Notes: generated by a model from the sequence alone, not told the origin. A DNA stretch of 64,000 bases from Lumnitzera littorea (GCA_024138015.1 JAMXBB010000009.1:43514464-43578463), one strand, 5' to 3'; numbered from the stretch's first letter, positions 44,504 to 56,409 are shown. Translations and numbers: made by a program.

Positions 44504-46701
44504 ACAGAGAAATATCATGCCTTGAACACTATCAAGTCATAATAATCCATCATGTATATCGATTTAATGCTAGAAATTGTCCACTTAATCGCTAGCATAA
44601 CCCTAATATATATAAGGCTCATACAACAAACCACTTTGTACCATTCACAATTCCATAAATGTATTAGCATTTATATTCATAATAAAATTATATTTATAAT
44701 AAGGCTAAAGACAGTGTATTTGTAAAATTATGTAAGTAAGTGATACAACCCAAAAGTAAGAACCAAACTAAATAGCCTAAATGATTTAGTTGATCCCACA
44801 ATAAATAAAAAGTTCTAAAAACATGGTCATAAGAATCAGACCACCGAACCCCTTAACCCGAGCCTAAGCTTGAGGATTAGAGAGCATGGCAAGGCGAGTT
44901 CTTTCTTTATACCCTACAACTGAAGAGTCTAAGCTGTTGTACTCTATTGAGCTGATGCCCTATCGAACCCAACCTTCTTATGCTTGTTGATAGTCTCTAG
45001 CTACCAACTAGAGGTACGTTCAGACAATAGCTCGACCCATTCAACCATCTACTCAACAGACTTGAATCTAAGCTTTACCAAATGCATCCAAGCTAAATTC
45101 ACCTCAAAAGAGTTACCTACTCAACTTGGCACTATCGAACTATCAACTCAACTCAACATCATTACTTGACAATAACTAAACTAGCCATATAGATTGTCTG
45201 TTTTGCCAAGCACACGACCATTAATCATCTATGACATGTCCAAGCACCTCTTCTAACAAAATCTTCCGTACAAAACACCCATTTTGCTGGATTTTCATTC
45301 ATGTCCTTCAAACATTCCTTGTACAATACTTATTTAAGACATTACCCTTTTTAGTCCTTTCCAATTGTAATAGTTGCATAAATGTTTCTAGTATAAAGAT
45401 CCATTGTAAATGTAGCCACAAACACAACAATCAAATATCATCAATATAGAATATACTTCATTTTCATGGGCATTCTCTTTGCTTAATTGATTCACTTTTA
45501 TCCTAACCCTTAAAGAAAGGCTAAGTTAAGAGTACCCTCATAGAGTTAGCTAGTGCATCATATCGAGTTCACTTTGTGAGTCTTCAATAGTTCCTTAGTG
45601 CATCATATCCTCGAAGTTGATCGTAGTTTGCTTACTTGTTCATTTCTAGTATTTATGTACATTCTATCCTCATTTTCAAGCTTTTTATAAGCTTAGACTC
45701 ACCCCTCACAATTGCCCTTATCAGTCCTTGGCACATATCATATCGCATAGTCCTCATCGGTTCTACCTCACTCAAGCCTAAACACATCCTTTTTATACAC
45801 CTGGAGGTAACCATCACGCGACATGATTACTCAGATCTTATAAGCAAATCTATAGGAGAGTGAGCAAACCACAACTTAGTAAGGAGCAAGAGGTAAAAAT
45901 CATATACAAGTTGAACAATACAACCAAGTTGTCAAGTAATTATTACATGCATTGCATGAATAAGCAATGTGTCATCTGCACGACATTATCCGATCCATCA
46001 TAAGGTTAGAGAAATTTCACCTACTATTACCTAGATTGAGGAGTTACAATATGATGGCCACAATGCTAATCATAAAGTCTACAAGACCCTCCTATGATTA
46101 ATTCTAAGCTTGTGCAATGGAGGCTCCTACTCTACCGGTAACTACCTTTGATCTAATGCCCCTAACCTTAGTACAATGTCCTCTCCTGTCACTTAATTCG
46201 ATGAAGGGTGGGGAAAGGTCATATCACTACAACATTGTGAAAGGCGTTAGAATTTAGCTAAAGAAACCTAACCGTCCCCTAATGGGATGTGATACGCGTC
46301 CAGTTTTAGTTCAAGTTTTAATTAGTCTAGTCAAGGGTGATCAACCAATTCATAGCACACCAAACAAGGTCAATCAATATAGCAAAACATATAGCTTAGC
46401 TACCAATCAGCATCTTAATAATCAAGCATAAGCATAGCATACGCACAAACAACTACTTATAATCATAAGCAAGTATTTATTCTAGTCTCAACAAATCTCA
46501 CTTACTTGTATTGAAGCTTGCTCCAACTAGTTTGGAACATTAGTGCTTCACTTACTTGGAAGTCCTACATGTACCAAAGCTCATATTCAATTTTTGTAAG
46601 ATTTACGAAAACATTAGGGCTTTACCTAATTTCTTATATTATTATATAACTAATTTGAAATACTATTTATATAGTCATTTAATACAATTGTTTATATATA
46701 A
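44504..46701 (-). mobile_element. 5' LTR of element E (right end truncated)
   Basis: Begins at the PBS. Its part from 45612 to 46701 is a direct repeat of 10143-11232 in the E 3' LTR. It stops at 46701 in a TATATA tract; the portion matching 11233-13485 is absent. Left and right LTRs are thus cut at opposite ends and overlap by about 1.1 kb. Frames at 44984, 45231 and 45636 fall inside and show no protein family. Confidence 0.7.
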
Positions 46702-47389
46702 GTTGATCAATCTATAGATTGTAAGGGCCTTTCTCTTCCTTTATGATGACTTACTTGATCTCAAATTATCTAAACTAAAGTTAAATAAAAGGCTTAAATT
46801 TATAAACCATAGATTAATTAATTAATTCTCTTAGATAAGTAATTGGGCATACTAAACCATTTACCCGAACTTTCATGAACTAAAGATTGCTTATTAAGGG
46901 GCAATTTGAAAAATGCACAACTTGGTATGTGCAAACCAAGGGATATGCTCAACAACCAAAGATTAGATAATCTGCCTTTTTGCCCTTTGATCTACAAGTG
47001 GTTTAAGCTTTTTAGAGGATAAGGAAGTCCTAAAGTTGAAGATACTGATAAGTGTGTGAAACGATACACTTATCTAAAGGATCTCTGTAACAATTATATA
47101 TGATTTAATAGAAATTTGAACCAAATTGCACTAATTTTCATCAAAATCACATATGTTGTCTCAATACAAGTCGTATTTTCATGTTTTAGTGCTTAAAAGT
47201 TATGTATATTTGAAGAATTGAAGCTTGTAGTACTTCTAGGCTACCACTACATGGTAGCCCCTACTTAACAAGCTAAAAGAAGGAAGAAAAAGAAGAGATG
47301 GAGTAGAGATTACCAGTAGGATGATAATCCAATCAACAATTAAGCTGACGTTTGGAATAGAAGCAATGTAAGTACCAAAAATAGTGGAC
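46702..47389. other. Intergenic or LTR-derived sequence, no gene
   Basis: It contains two short perfect inverted repeats: GATAAGTGT / ACACTTATC (47047-47055 and 47066-47074) and GGCTACCA / TGGTAGCC (47239-47246 and 47252-47259). TGATAAGTGTG at 47046 repeats the start of the LTR at 47390, so this may be a broken sister copy. Confidence 0.4.
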
Positions 47390-49045
47390 TGATAAGTGTG
47401 AATTTACATATATTTATTCATTCATTTTATAGTGATTTTCATCCATTTTGATAAAAATTTTAAAGAGTTTTGATACTTAGAGGTGTAATTTGTTGATTTT
47501 AGAACTTCAAGGAGTTATTGAAGTAAAAAGAATGAAAATCACCTAAGTTCGAGAAGAATTTCACTTAATTTAAGGGACTAATCAGAGACAGCAAGATCAG
47601 AAGCAAATTTAATTTTAAAGATTGGATTCTAGAGAAGAACAAGCCTAAGAAAATGCTTGTATTCTCTAGTTGTGATTCCCTCATCAAGAAATTTCATAAA
47701 TTTTAGTGGGAGAATATTGCAAAATAGAACGCACGTGGAGTATATGCCCAATTACACGTATTACAATCCGTATCTTAGAAAGGAAGTGAAGGTATTCAAC
47801 TTAGGGCTTAATGTGAAGTAAGTGGCGTCAGTAGGTAGTTTGTTCATAGAGTAGGTATTATCTCAAGGAGGGGTTACCCTTTCCCTTAGGCAAACTAATC
47901 AAGAGCTATTATTGCTCTCTTGATGATGGCTATGACAGGTTGAAACTAATAGAGAAGTTAGGCCTCTCAATCAAATGGAGGATGGTGACAATGTTAGATG
48001 GCACTCCTAAAGCTAAAAGGGCTTGGAACAATCTTGGAAAAATAGGAAGGAAAAAGGCTGGCTCACCATCTATAATACAAGGAAACACAATGAGGCAAAG
48101 GATGGTCGAGCGCCACATTGGCACATCAAGAAGGGTAAACCTCCCATCCCATGACATATGCCCATGTTCTAAGGGCATGGTTACGCCATGATGTTTAAAA
48201 ACATCCATGTTTGGGTGCTTTTGACACATTCTTATAAATAGGAAGTGAGATAATCATTCAAAGAGAGAAAAGAAACTTAGAAGAGAAAGCAAGAACGAGA
48301 TGAAGGCTGTTTTACTTAGGAACATGATCATAGCATAAGTTATAGATAATTAGACATGTGAATCCTTAGATTGACATGTAAATTGCGTACTTTGTTATTC
48401 TAATGAAATTTCCTTATTCCTTATTAATTTGATCGTGTTTTTTGTATTGAATTGGATTGTTATTTCTAGAGTCTCAATCTAATTATTTGATATTATACAT
48501 TATGGTTACCAAAACCAATGTGTAATTAGATCTATCACAATTGTTGGAAATCCTCTACGATCTTAGGAATAAGTTATATGTTTCTTCCAGATTTTATTAT
48601 AATATTTATAGAGGGAATTCCTATTTTTAATGCTGCCTTAATTCATTTATTATAGAAGAAACTCGATAAAGTGTAGTTAAGGTTAGGAGTTAATAGCTCA
48701 GCGATTCCTAATGGCTCATTAATTAGATTCACCTGGTTAATAAGAATAGGGAACAAATTAGAAATCTTTTGAATTATTACATGCTAATTCATTGGTGAAG
48801 TAGAGTCTAGGTATCCATATGGCTCATTTGTGTTTCCTGCTTTACTTTTGCTTTGTTAAACAATAGTTGCACAATTTTATTTCTTTTTAGTCATTAAATT
48901 TAATTGCTTGTTTTGTAATTGAATTTTAATTGTTTCTTCATAGGTAGAATGATAAAGCAAGGGTGAACAGTGTATGCAGTCCTTGAAGGATCAACAACCT
49001 GGACTTTGTTAGTCCACTATATTATAAATCAATAGGTGTACTTAC
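47390..49045 (+). mobile_element. Athila/Tat-type LTR (element G), probably solo
   Basis: It starts TGATAAGTGTGAATTTACAT, a common start for Athila-like LTRs. It has a TATA box at 48231-48241 and ends in the family-like segment CAGTCCTTGAAGGAT..CTGGACTTTGTTAGTCC..TAGGTGTACTTAC near 48975-49045. No PBS, PPT or partner LTR was found. The right edge is approximate. The overlapping frames at 47930-48229 (both strands) lie in the U3 part and are not genes. Confidence 0.55.
48231..48241 (+). promoter_or_regulatory. TATA box of LTR G
   Basis: CTTATAAATAG, followed by a purine-rich stretch AAAGAGAGAAAAG typical just downstream of LTR start sites. Confidence 0.55.
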
Positions 49046-49803
49046 TAGTCAATCATAGGTTATACTAGCTTAATGGTACTCCCATCTTACAATCCTACTG
49101 GTAGAAGACTAAAGAACTAGCTTAAGCTACCATCAAGTCAATGGAGTTGATGGTATCCAAAATAGAAGCCTTACAACTATCACAAATATTAGACTATACT
49201 GGCTTAAAGGTATCCCCTAGTCACCATCCTACCGATATACAGCATATTAAACCCTTGGAGTTAAAACACACCATTTCACTTAAGGACAAGATGATTGATG
49301 GCTGACTCGTGTCCACTAGCTTATCAGTAGGTCCCCTAATATATAAGTCCATCTTCTTCATTTCAATGCAGATTTTAGAGAATTTTCAAGGGTTTAAGGT
49401 TTTAGTTTTGTCATTTTCATCCTTCTTAGGTTATCTTAAGCTAGTTTTAGTATAGTTTTACCATTTCCATGGCTTTTTCTTATAGTTTCATGTTGTAGTA
49501 GTGTTGTTAGACTCAAGTTGAACTGCTCGGTCCAATCCGGTTTAACTTAATCATTCCATAAAACCAGTCCAAGTCACCCTCTTTGACTCTCATTAACAAT
49601 GACTTTAGTTTAGTCCATTAAACTTAACTAATCTAACCCAATTCGTATAAGGACCCACCCGATTTTTCCAAGTTGGAATATACTATTTTCTCTTGAATTT
49701 TTTAGAAAATACCCAATTTTTTGAAAAAAAAAAAAACGTAGACAAAAAAATTTATAAAGTAAATAGTGAAAAAGCTCTCAACATTTAATTTCTAAGGATA
49801 TTG
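49046..49803. other. Non-coding sequence between LTR G and the solo copia LTR
   Basis: The part after about 49370 (TTTTAGTTTTGTCATTTTC..., T-rich, with CTTAGGTTATC) resembles the upstream part of an Athila-like LTR and may belong with 51236-52513. No gene. Confidence 0.35.
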
Positions 49804-49808
49804 GTAAA
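49804..49808. other. Left target-site duplication of the solo copia LTR
   Basis: GTAAA, identical to 51231-51235. Confidence 0.92.
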
Positions 49809-51230
49809 TGTTAGATATCTCTCATGGATTTTGATGATAACAAAAAGAGAAGAACACTAATAAATTAATAAGTATGTAGGTATTCAGAAAGTTTAAAATT
49901 GCAAATTGTGGTACATGCAAAAATTTATTCAAAAGGTTTGACTTAACTAAAAAAGAGATTAATCTAAAAATCTTCAACAAGTGTTTTAGAAGCTTTTATA
50001 AGAAGAATTGGTACAGCACTTCAGAAACTTGTCCAGAGACTTAAGAAAAAAGAAGATCGATACTCTTTAGAAGGTTATTTAGAAAGTTGGTCTAGAAAAG
50101 TAACGTTGAATTTTAATTCATATCAGATTCGAATTCAATAAGGCCTACCTTCACTAGATTGGGTGTATTAAGGAAACACACTTAATCCTATTTCACTTAA
50201 GATGAAATCATGATCCTTAGGGATTATTTTTAAATAAATTTATTTTTGATAAATCAAGATATGCACAAGAATGGATAAGGATAAGGTTGATTTAGATTTT
50301 GTGGAATTTCAAATCTTGAATATGAGGCTTATTCAGAAGATTGTTGATTAGGCATATCTCCTCATCAAATTCAAATCAGAAGCATATTTGATAGTTATAG
50401 ATTGAAGTATATATGATCTAATCTAGATAAGGAGAGCTACTTTTGAATTTAATTTGACTAAGATCTTCTCAAAATATCCAAGGAATTATCTTTAACAACT
50501 AATTGTTAAATAAATACGAAAGTGAAGATAATCTACAAAAATTTAGCCGTTGGAAATTTTCAATATATAAAAAGAAAGGATTCAAAATTTCTCAAGAATA
50601 CATAACAACAACAACTCTAGAAAAAAGTTTTCATTACACAAAAAATCATAATCAGATTCAACCTTCTAAAAAGTCACAAAAAGTCCTTTAGATACCTCTT
50701 CAAAAAGTTCCACCGAAGCAAATATTAAAACAATTGTCATTTCTCTTTAGACCAAAATTGATTGAGATTTATACTTTTGTTCTCACTTGTAATTTGTAAA
50801 ACTTATTTGTTGTTTAAGTGTTGAAGACAACTACATTTGTACTCTGTAGATCTGTATTAGCCTAAATTATAGAGAGAATAGATAAGCAAAGCAAAGTGTT
50901 GTAAAGTCTATGTATGATGAGTGCTTGCAATCTTTTATGATTTAATTTAGTAAATCAAGTGCAATAGTACCAGTGAAGTAGATCAAGTCCCCAGTAGTGA
51001 TGTTGAAAAAGAGCAGTAAATAGAAGGCTGAAGCTCTATAAAATCTCAGCCTAATATTCTCCTTCCTTACCCTTTTAATTTGCTTTATCAATTGTTGTGT
51101 GTTGAATTATTAAAATATCACTGTTCACCAATATAAGTTATTAAGAGATTATTTTTCTTATATCGAAAAGTTTTCAAAAGTTTAAAGATATCAATTCACC
51201 CTCCTCTTGATAGCTTATACGGGACTAACA
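49809..51230 (+). mobile_element. Solo LTR of a SIRE/Maximus-like copia element
   Basis: It starts TGTTAGATATCTCTCATGG.. and continues with TTTTGATGATAACAAAAAG, the hallmark beginning of SIRE-type LTRs. It ends TTCACCCTCCTCTTGATAG followed by GGGACTAACA. It is 1422 bases long, flanked by perfect GTAAA duplications, with no PBS or interior. So it is a recombined single LTR, and the best-preserved boundary pair on the right side of the window. The frame 50503-50691 inside it is chance. Confidence 0.9.
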
Positions 51231-51235
51231 GTAAA
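51231..51235. other. Right target-site duplication of the solo copia LTR
   Basis: GTAAA, identical to 49804-49808. Confidence 0.92.
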
Positions 51236-52513
51236 TTTTATTAATTTATAAATAAATATGAACCATATTTTAGTATGTTTACTAGTCCTAATTCAATCTC
51301 AATTTAATCCTCTTAACCCTTGTCCCCTTTTCATTCTCGAGTCAACCTTTTGATCTAGTTTTGACAACATTATATGTAGGTTTCTTATGGATTATCGCAC
51401 TGTTCAAGGTTTATGTATGGATTTCTATTGCATCCACGAAGAGTGTTGGAGAAATATTGAGAAACTCCTTGATTGAGGTTGAAGAGCTTAGTCTTGTAAC
51501 ATTCTCTTTACATTTCCCATATTAAACGGGCAATGTTTATTTTCATATTCATGTGTATTGTTTGTTGAATGTTTATCTTCCATGAGTATGTTGACTAGAG
51601 CTTATTATGCTTATGAGTAGTGTGAAAACATGACGAAGTAGTTGTGACTATTGATGTTCTTATATTGTAATAGTGTAAACTTGGAATTTTACTTTGTTTT
51701 ATGGAATAATTAGATATAACTAGATTGTTAGATTAATATCAAGCTAAGTAGCAATTCCCACATGTTAAGCCTCCTTATTTGTTATCTTAACAAGGTCTAG
51801 ATACAATGATAGGATTTGAAAACCTTAAGTAGAACCTTGGATTCCTGATTTAGATGAGTAATTCTTGAGAATTAGGACTTTAATCCTTGTACTCACCCTG
51901 AGCTAAAATCAATTTAGACAAGAAATCAATTCTAAGATGGTTGTTTAAGTAGTACAAGGCTTGAGTTACTAGCTAATAGTGTAGATGAGAGATTAGTAAT
52001 ATAATATTCCTGGTACATGATAGAATTTATAAAATAAAAATGGGATAAATTATGTGAATGTGAATAAAACCCATGTTTAGACTATCATGAATACTCTAAT
52101 AGCATGGCCATAATGATCTCAAACAATCATTTGCTTACCACCCATATCTTTAGTTGTAAAGAAATCCATATCCCAATACCGAGAAATTTTCTATGATCTG
52201 CATTTAATTTAATTATAGTCTTTCTTTTCTCCAAGATAACTTGCATGCTTTCTTGTAAAATTGTTGAACTAGTTGCCTAGATTAGAGTACAATTATCAAA
52301 ATCTAGTATTTAGCTATTTTTCTAAACTCTATTCTCTCCTTCACCTAAAAATACGACCTTAGTTACTCTCTCTTCACTATAAATAAACCAGAATACTTAT
52401 TGACATTATTCATTTCTACTAAAATTTTAATTGTTTTATTTGTAAGCGAATCAATTGGTAATGTAGTAATTTCACTATTTTTGAAATAGGGGAAATTTTT
52501 CATTTTTGTATGA
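51236..52513 (+). mobile_element. Probable LTR/leader upstream of element H gag
   Basis: It reads like the downstream half of a gypsy LTR (TAGTCTTTCTTTTCTC.., AAAATACGACCTTAGTTACTCTC near 52350-52370), followed directly by H gag. I could not find the matching 3' copy after 60943, nor a clean PBS (TTGGTAATGTAG at about 52455 is a weak candidate). The assignment to H is by position. Confidence 0.35.
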
Positions 52514-53680
52514 CACTAGTAGAAGTTGGAAGTGCAAACCTAAAGGTAAAGGAGTAAAACCCTAGATCAACCAATGAGAAAATTGATGATTTGGTCACTT
52601 TGATGGCCAAAGATGACCACCTTCATGCAGCAAATGGTTAATGCCAAACTGGCCAAGATGGCTCAAGACAATATTCGACCTATTAGAGTTGGTCCTATCA
52701 ACTTTCAAACTATTGTAGTGGCTAACCTACCTTAGGTAACCAGGTAAGACGAGTCTATAGGCAAGAAATGGCTAATGAACAATTATGTCCAACTTAGAAT
52801 CAAGTTAGAGGAGTTGGATAAGATGGATGTCATGCAAGGAGATGAATAAAGTTGGATGACATGGAGAAAGAAGAGGATGAGAATTTCTAAGTTTGAAGAA
52901 CCTCGTAGCTAAGATCCTAGAGGCCTTAAGAACTTCAAGTTGCAAATATCAACCTTTACTAATAACATAAATGCTAATGACTACTGAGAATGGGAGGACA
53001 AAGTAGATGAATAGTTACGACAATGGCATTAAGATCTAACTTGCTACCCTCAAGTTTTCTTAGTACATTGGCCTCTAGTGGAAGAACTTGTTAGCAACTA
53101 GAAGACGAGAGGTGATTCCAAGAACTGGACTTAGCTAGAGAAGAAGAGGGTCATGAGGAGCAGATTTATGCAAGACTTCTACTTACAAGACAGATTTAGG
53201 AAGCTATAAACCTTAGTGCAAGAAGGGAATACTATTGATGAGTATACCAAAGAATTCTAGATGTTGATGATTCCTTGCCTAGTTCAAGGACCGAAAGCCT
53301 ACATCATGTCCAAATTTATAATCGGCTTAAAGTATGAAATTGCCAACATGGTTGAAGTGCTAAGGATAGAAACAATTGACCAAGTTATCAGAGTTGCTTA
53401 AAGGATTGAAAGATAACGACACAATAGAATGAGTAGGGCACTGAGCTCTCGACTAACACATTCCACCTAAGTTGTCCTAAGGAGGATGAAAGCAAGACAG
53501 AGTACCAACCCACGAGGTCGAAGCTCAGGTCAAGAATACCAACTTAATATGAGGGGAAAGGCTATTGTAACCAAGCTCGAATCTAAGAAGGAAAAGGGAT
53601 AGAGCTAAGAAAGAAGATGGAGGAGATTAAATGTTTCGAGCTTCTTAACTTCGGCTACGTTGCATCTTAGTGTTCGAATA
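52514..53680 (+). pseudogene. Element H gag (chromovirus)
   Basis: Plus-strand pieces: IDDLVTLMAKDDHLHAA (about 52573), KLQISTFTNNINANDY-stop-EW (about 52930-52990), then MRSRFMQDFYLQDRF, LVQEGNTIDEYTKEF and KFIIGLKYEIANMVEVLRIE (53150-53370), the gag core of plant chromoviruses. The zinc knuckle at 53632-53673 reads CFELLNFGYVAS-stop-C: the second cysteine is leucine and the histidine is tyrosine, so it could not bind zinc. About fifteen stops. It is followed in order by protease and RT. Confidence 0.82.
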
Positions 53681-53685
53681 AGCGA

Positions 53686-54300
53686 ATGATGGTAATGAAA
53701 GGGGATGAGCTAGAGATTGCCGATAAAGTGGAGTTGGTGGACAAAAAGGTTAAGGAAGGAGAGGAGAATGGAGGATTCCTAGATGAGTTCTACGAAACCG
53801 AAGAGGCCATGGTATGTAATAAGGAAGGGCAATTCATGAACATGGTAGTGCGTCAAGCACTTATCATGGCTGTAAATAAAGAAGAGGCATAGAGAGAGGA
53901 TATATTCCATATTGGATGCCAAGTGAATGGGAGTTTGTGCATACTAATTATAGACAAAGGAAGTTGCACTAATATGGTCTTAGTCAACCTAATTTCCTAG
54001 CTAAAGTTCTTAACCACCTCCTACCTTAGACCTTACAAACTTCACTGGCTAAATGAGAAAGAAGCCTTACATGTGACCCAATAGGATCAAGTGTCAATCT
54101 CTATCAAGGATAGGTACAGGGTTAAGATCTTATGTAATGTGTTATCTATGTGGGCATCCCATATGTTACTCAACCAACTTTAAATGTTTGACAGGTGAGT
54201 ACTACATGATGGATATAAGAACATGTACTTGTTTCAAAAGGATGGGAAGAAGGTTGTTCTATACCCTATGACCCCCTAAGAGGTGCATGAATCTTAGGCT
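53686..54300 (+). pseudogene. Element H gag tail and protease
   Basis: The open stretch 53686-53892 is an acidic linker (EGEENGGFLDEFYETEEAM). After a stop come DIFHIGCQVNGSLCILIIDK and GSCTNMVL (about 53905-53980), the IIDGGSCTN active site with lysine for the first glycine. YLRPYKLHWLNEKEALHVT and DRYRVKILCNVLSMWASHML follow. LYPMTP near 54260 marks the link to RT. Confidence 0.8.
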
Positions 54301-54529
54301 GACCTCAGCCGAGCATAAAAGAAGACTTTGCACATGAGCTAAAGAGAAGTTGAGCAGGCTCTTAAGCAAGCCAGCCCTATGTACCTACTTGTTATCAAGT
54401 AATTGGTAAAGGTTGCCAACCTAAAGTCAATCATGTTTGAGATTATAAGCCTATTAGATGAGTACATTGACAAAGGGCATTAAAAATGCTATAGACCTTC
54501 AATTAAGGGATAGTCTACTGAATTGACTT

Positions 54530-55150
54530 ATGTGCCGCATGAATCTTAATGAAGCCAAAGAACTTAAGTGATAGGTGGATAAGCTAACTGAGAAAGGGTT
54601 CATCAAAGAGAGTCTAAGCCCTTATCCTATCTCGGCCCTGCTTGTGCCTAAGAAGGATGCCTTATGGAGGATGTTCATAGATAGCCAAGCTATCAATAAG
54701 ATCACAATGAAGTATAAGTATCCTATTCGTAGATTGCATAACATGTTAGATAACTTACATGGCACTCAAATCTTTCGAAGATAAAGCTAACAAGTGGATA
54801 CCATCAGATCTAGATGAAAGAGGGAGATGAGTCAAAAACTACCTTAAAGACATAACATAGGCTTTACTAGTGGATGGTTATACTGTTTTGGTAGACAAAT
54901 GTGCCAACCACATTTTATTCACTTAATGAATCATGTACTATATAAATAGATCGGGAAATGCATCTTGATCTACTTCAATGACATCTTGGTCTACAGTAAG
55001 GGTCTGCTTAAGCATGTTGAGCACCTTAGGGAAGTGTTGCGAGATGAAAATCTATTTGGCAGGTTAAAGAAGTGTACCTTTTATGTATCTAAATTGGTGT
55101 TCCTCAGGTTTGCATTGGAAAGGACAAAATCTAGGTTAAGGAAAAGGTCC
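54530..55150 (+). pseudogene. Element H reverse transcriptase, active site altered
   Basis: The open piece 54575-54784 gives MDKLTEKGFIKESLSPYPIS, LLVPKKDALWRMFIDSQAIN and KYKYPIRRLHNMLDNLHGTQ. After a disordered stretch, 54965-55159 gives IYFNDILVYSKGLLKHVEHL. The catalytic motif, normally YFDD, reads YFND here, so the first aspartate is lost. The part of RT carrying PFGL is unreadable (54785-54960). This enzyme copies RNA into DNA in cytoplasmic particles in the intact family. It is inactive here. Confidence 0.88.
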
Positions 55151-55760
55151 AAGCTATAGTCAACTTGATGGAGCGTAGTCAATGTTAAAAGCTTTCATGT
55201 CTTACATCCTTCTACAGGCGATTTATTCATAACTTTAGCACTATAATGGCCCCTCTAACTAAGCTAACTAGGAAGGGTCAAGATTTCAAGTCAATGAACA
55301 AAGCTTAGCAGAGCTTTGAGGCAAATAAGGAAAGGCTGACGATTGCATCGATTCTAACATTACTAAGCTTCAATAAGGTTTTTAAGCTTAAGTGCAACAC
55401 CTCTATGTTAGGATTGGAGCCTTATATGTACAAGAATGCTGATTTATTGCCTACATCAATTAGAAGCTCACTAGTACTACTTTGAATTATTTTGTATACA
55501 AGAAAGAGTTCTATTTCTTCGTTCGATCTCTTGTAGCGTAGCAACGTTACTTGCTACCCAATGAATTTGTAATTTACATTAATCATGAGTCCTTAAAAGT
55601 ACCTTTCGAGATAACAAAAAACTCTCATGATGGCAAGCCAAGTGGTTAAATTCCTCGAGACTTTCTCATACATAATCAAGTATAAGAAAGGAAGTGCTTA
55701 GTCCTTTGCCAACACCCTATCAAGACAACATATACTTATCACTTAGCTGCAAGCAAAGGT
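55151..55760 (+). pseudogene. Element H RNase H region
   Basis: Readable pieces are FIHNFSTIMAPLTKLTRKGQ (about 55220-55280), LTLLSFNKVFKLKCNTS (about 55355), LNYFVYKKEFYFFVRSLVA (about 55482), LLPNEFVIYINHESLK (about 55550) and YIIKYKKGSA-stop-SFANTLS (about 55670-55720). Frames change at least twice and stops are frequent. The order is that of a chromovirus pol. Confidence 0.82.
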
Positions 55761-55839
55761 ACTCAAATTTGGATTGTTAATCGACCTATATGAATAGGAT
55801 GAATATTTTAGCTCAATTATGGCTAAGTGTAAGGAAAGA

Positions 55840-56006
55840 TTGGTTATCGATGGGTATTATCGAGTTGATGGCTACATGTAGAAGAGAGATTGCCTATGTA
55901 TTCCTAGCAACTTGATATAGGAACCATTAGATTAGGAAGCCCATGTTAGGGTTTTAACATGCCATTTTGGGGAGAAAAAGATTTATGAACTACTAAAAGA
56001 GCAATT
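55840..56006 (+). pseudogene. Element H integrase, N-terminal zinc-finger half
   Basis: GYYRVDGYM-stop-KRDCLCIPSN (about 55852), then CHFGEKKIYELLKEQFF (about 55962-56006), which carries the His part of the HHCC finger. It stops at the target duplication of LTR K. The cysteine pair is at 60001-60012 on the other side. Confidence 0.85.
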
Positions 56007-56011
56007 CTTCC
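56007..56011. other. Left target-site duplication of solo LTR K
   Basis: CTTCC here, CTTCT at 59955-59959. Confidence 0.8.
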
Positions 56012-56145
56012 TGCAAACCTCACGGGTTTTTAGCTCAATTGGAAGTTAAACAAGAGAGAGATTCAATTGATAATCCCTAGAACCTTATAGAAGTATAAGA
56101 ATCAAAACCTCGAATATGATTACCAAATCCTAAATATTAAGTCAA

Positions 56146-56409
56146 AAACCCTAAATAAGAAGATGGAAAACCCTAGAGTAAGTTTAACCTTAAAACATTA
56201 ATTGTATACGTAAAACCCTAATATGCAAAGTAAAACCCTAAAACAACTAAAAGACCCTAACAAATTCCTTAAAACCCTAAAGTAATGAGAAGAATTAAAT
56301 CATGTACTAAAAATCATTCACTAAGTATAAATAAGTACTTCGATTACCTAAATCCTAGGTGCTAAAAGTATACGCCAACCGATTACTGTAAACGAATCTA
56401 AAACCCTAA
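56146..56409 (+). promoter_or_regulatory. Five telo-box motifs (AAACCCTAA)
   Basis: Exact AAACCCTAA at 56146-56154, 56213-56221, 56233-56241, 56272-56280 and 56401-56409, near the start of LTR K. Telo-boxes are known plant cis-elements and resemble the TTTAGGG telomere unit, but here they are dispersed rather than tandem. Confidence 0.6.

Noticed and set aside
47930..48229. Overlapping 83- and 99-codon frames on opposite strands
   Set aside because: Both fall in the U3 part of LTR G just before its TATA box; neither shows a recognisable motif.
49000..49013. TGGAC at about 49003 as a target duplication for LTR G (TGGAC also precedes 47390)
   Set aside because: The putative LTR would end in ACC rather than CA, and the family-like end sequence continues past it. 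A 5-base match nearby is likely by chance.
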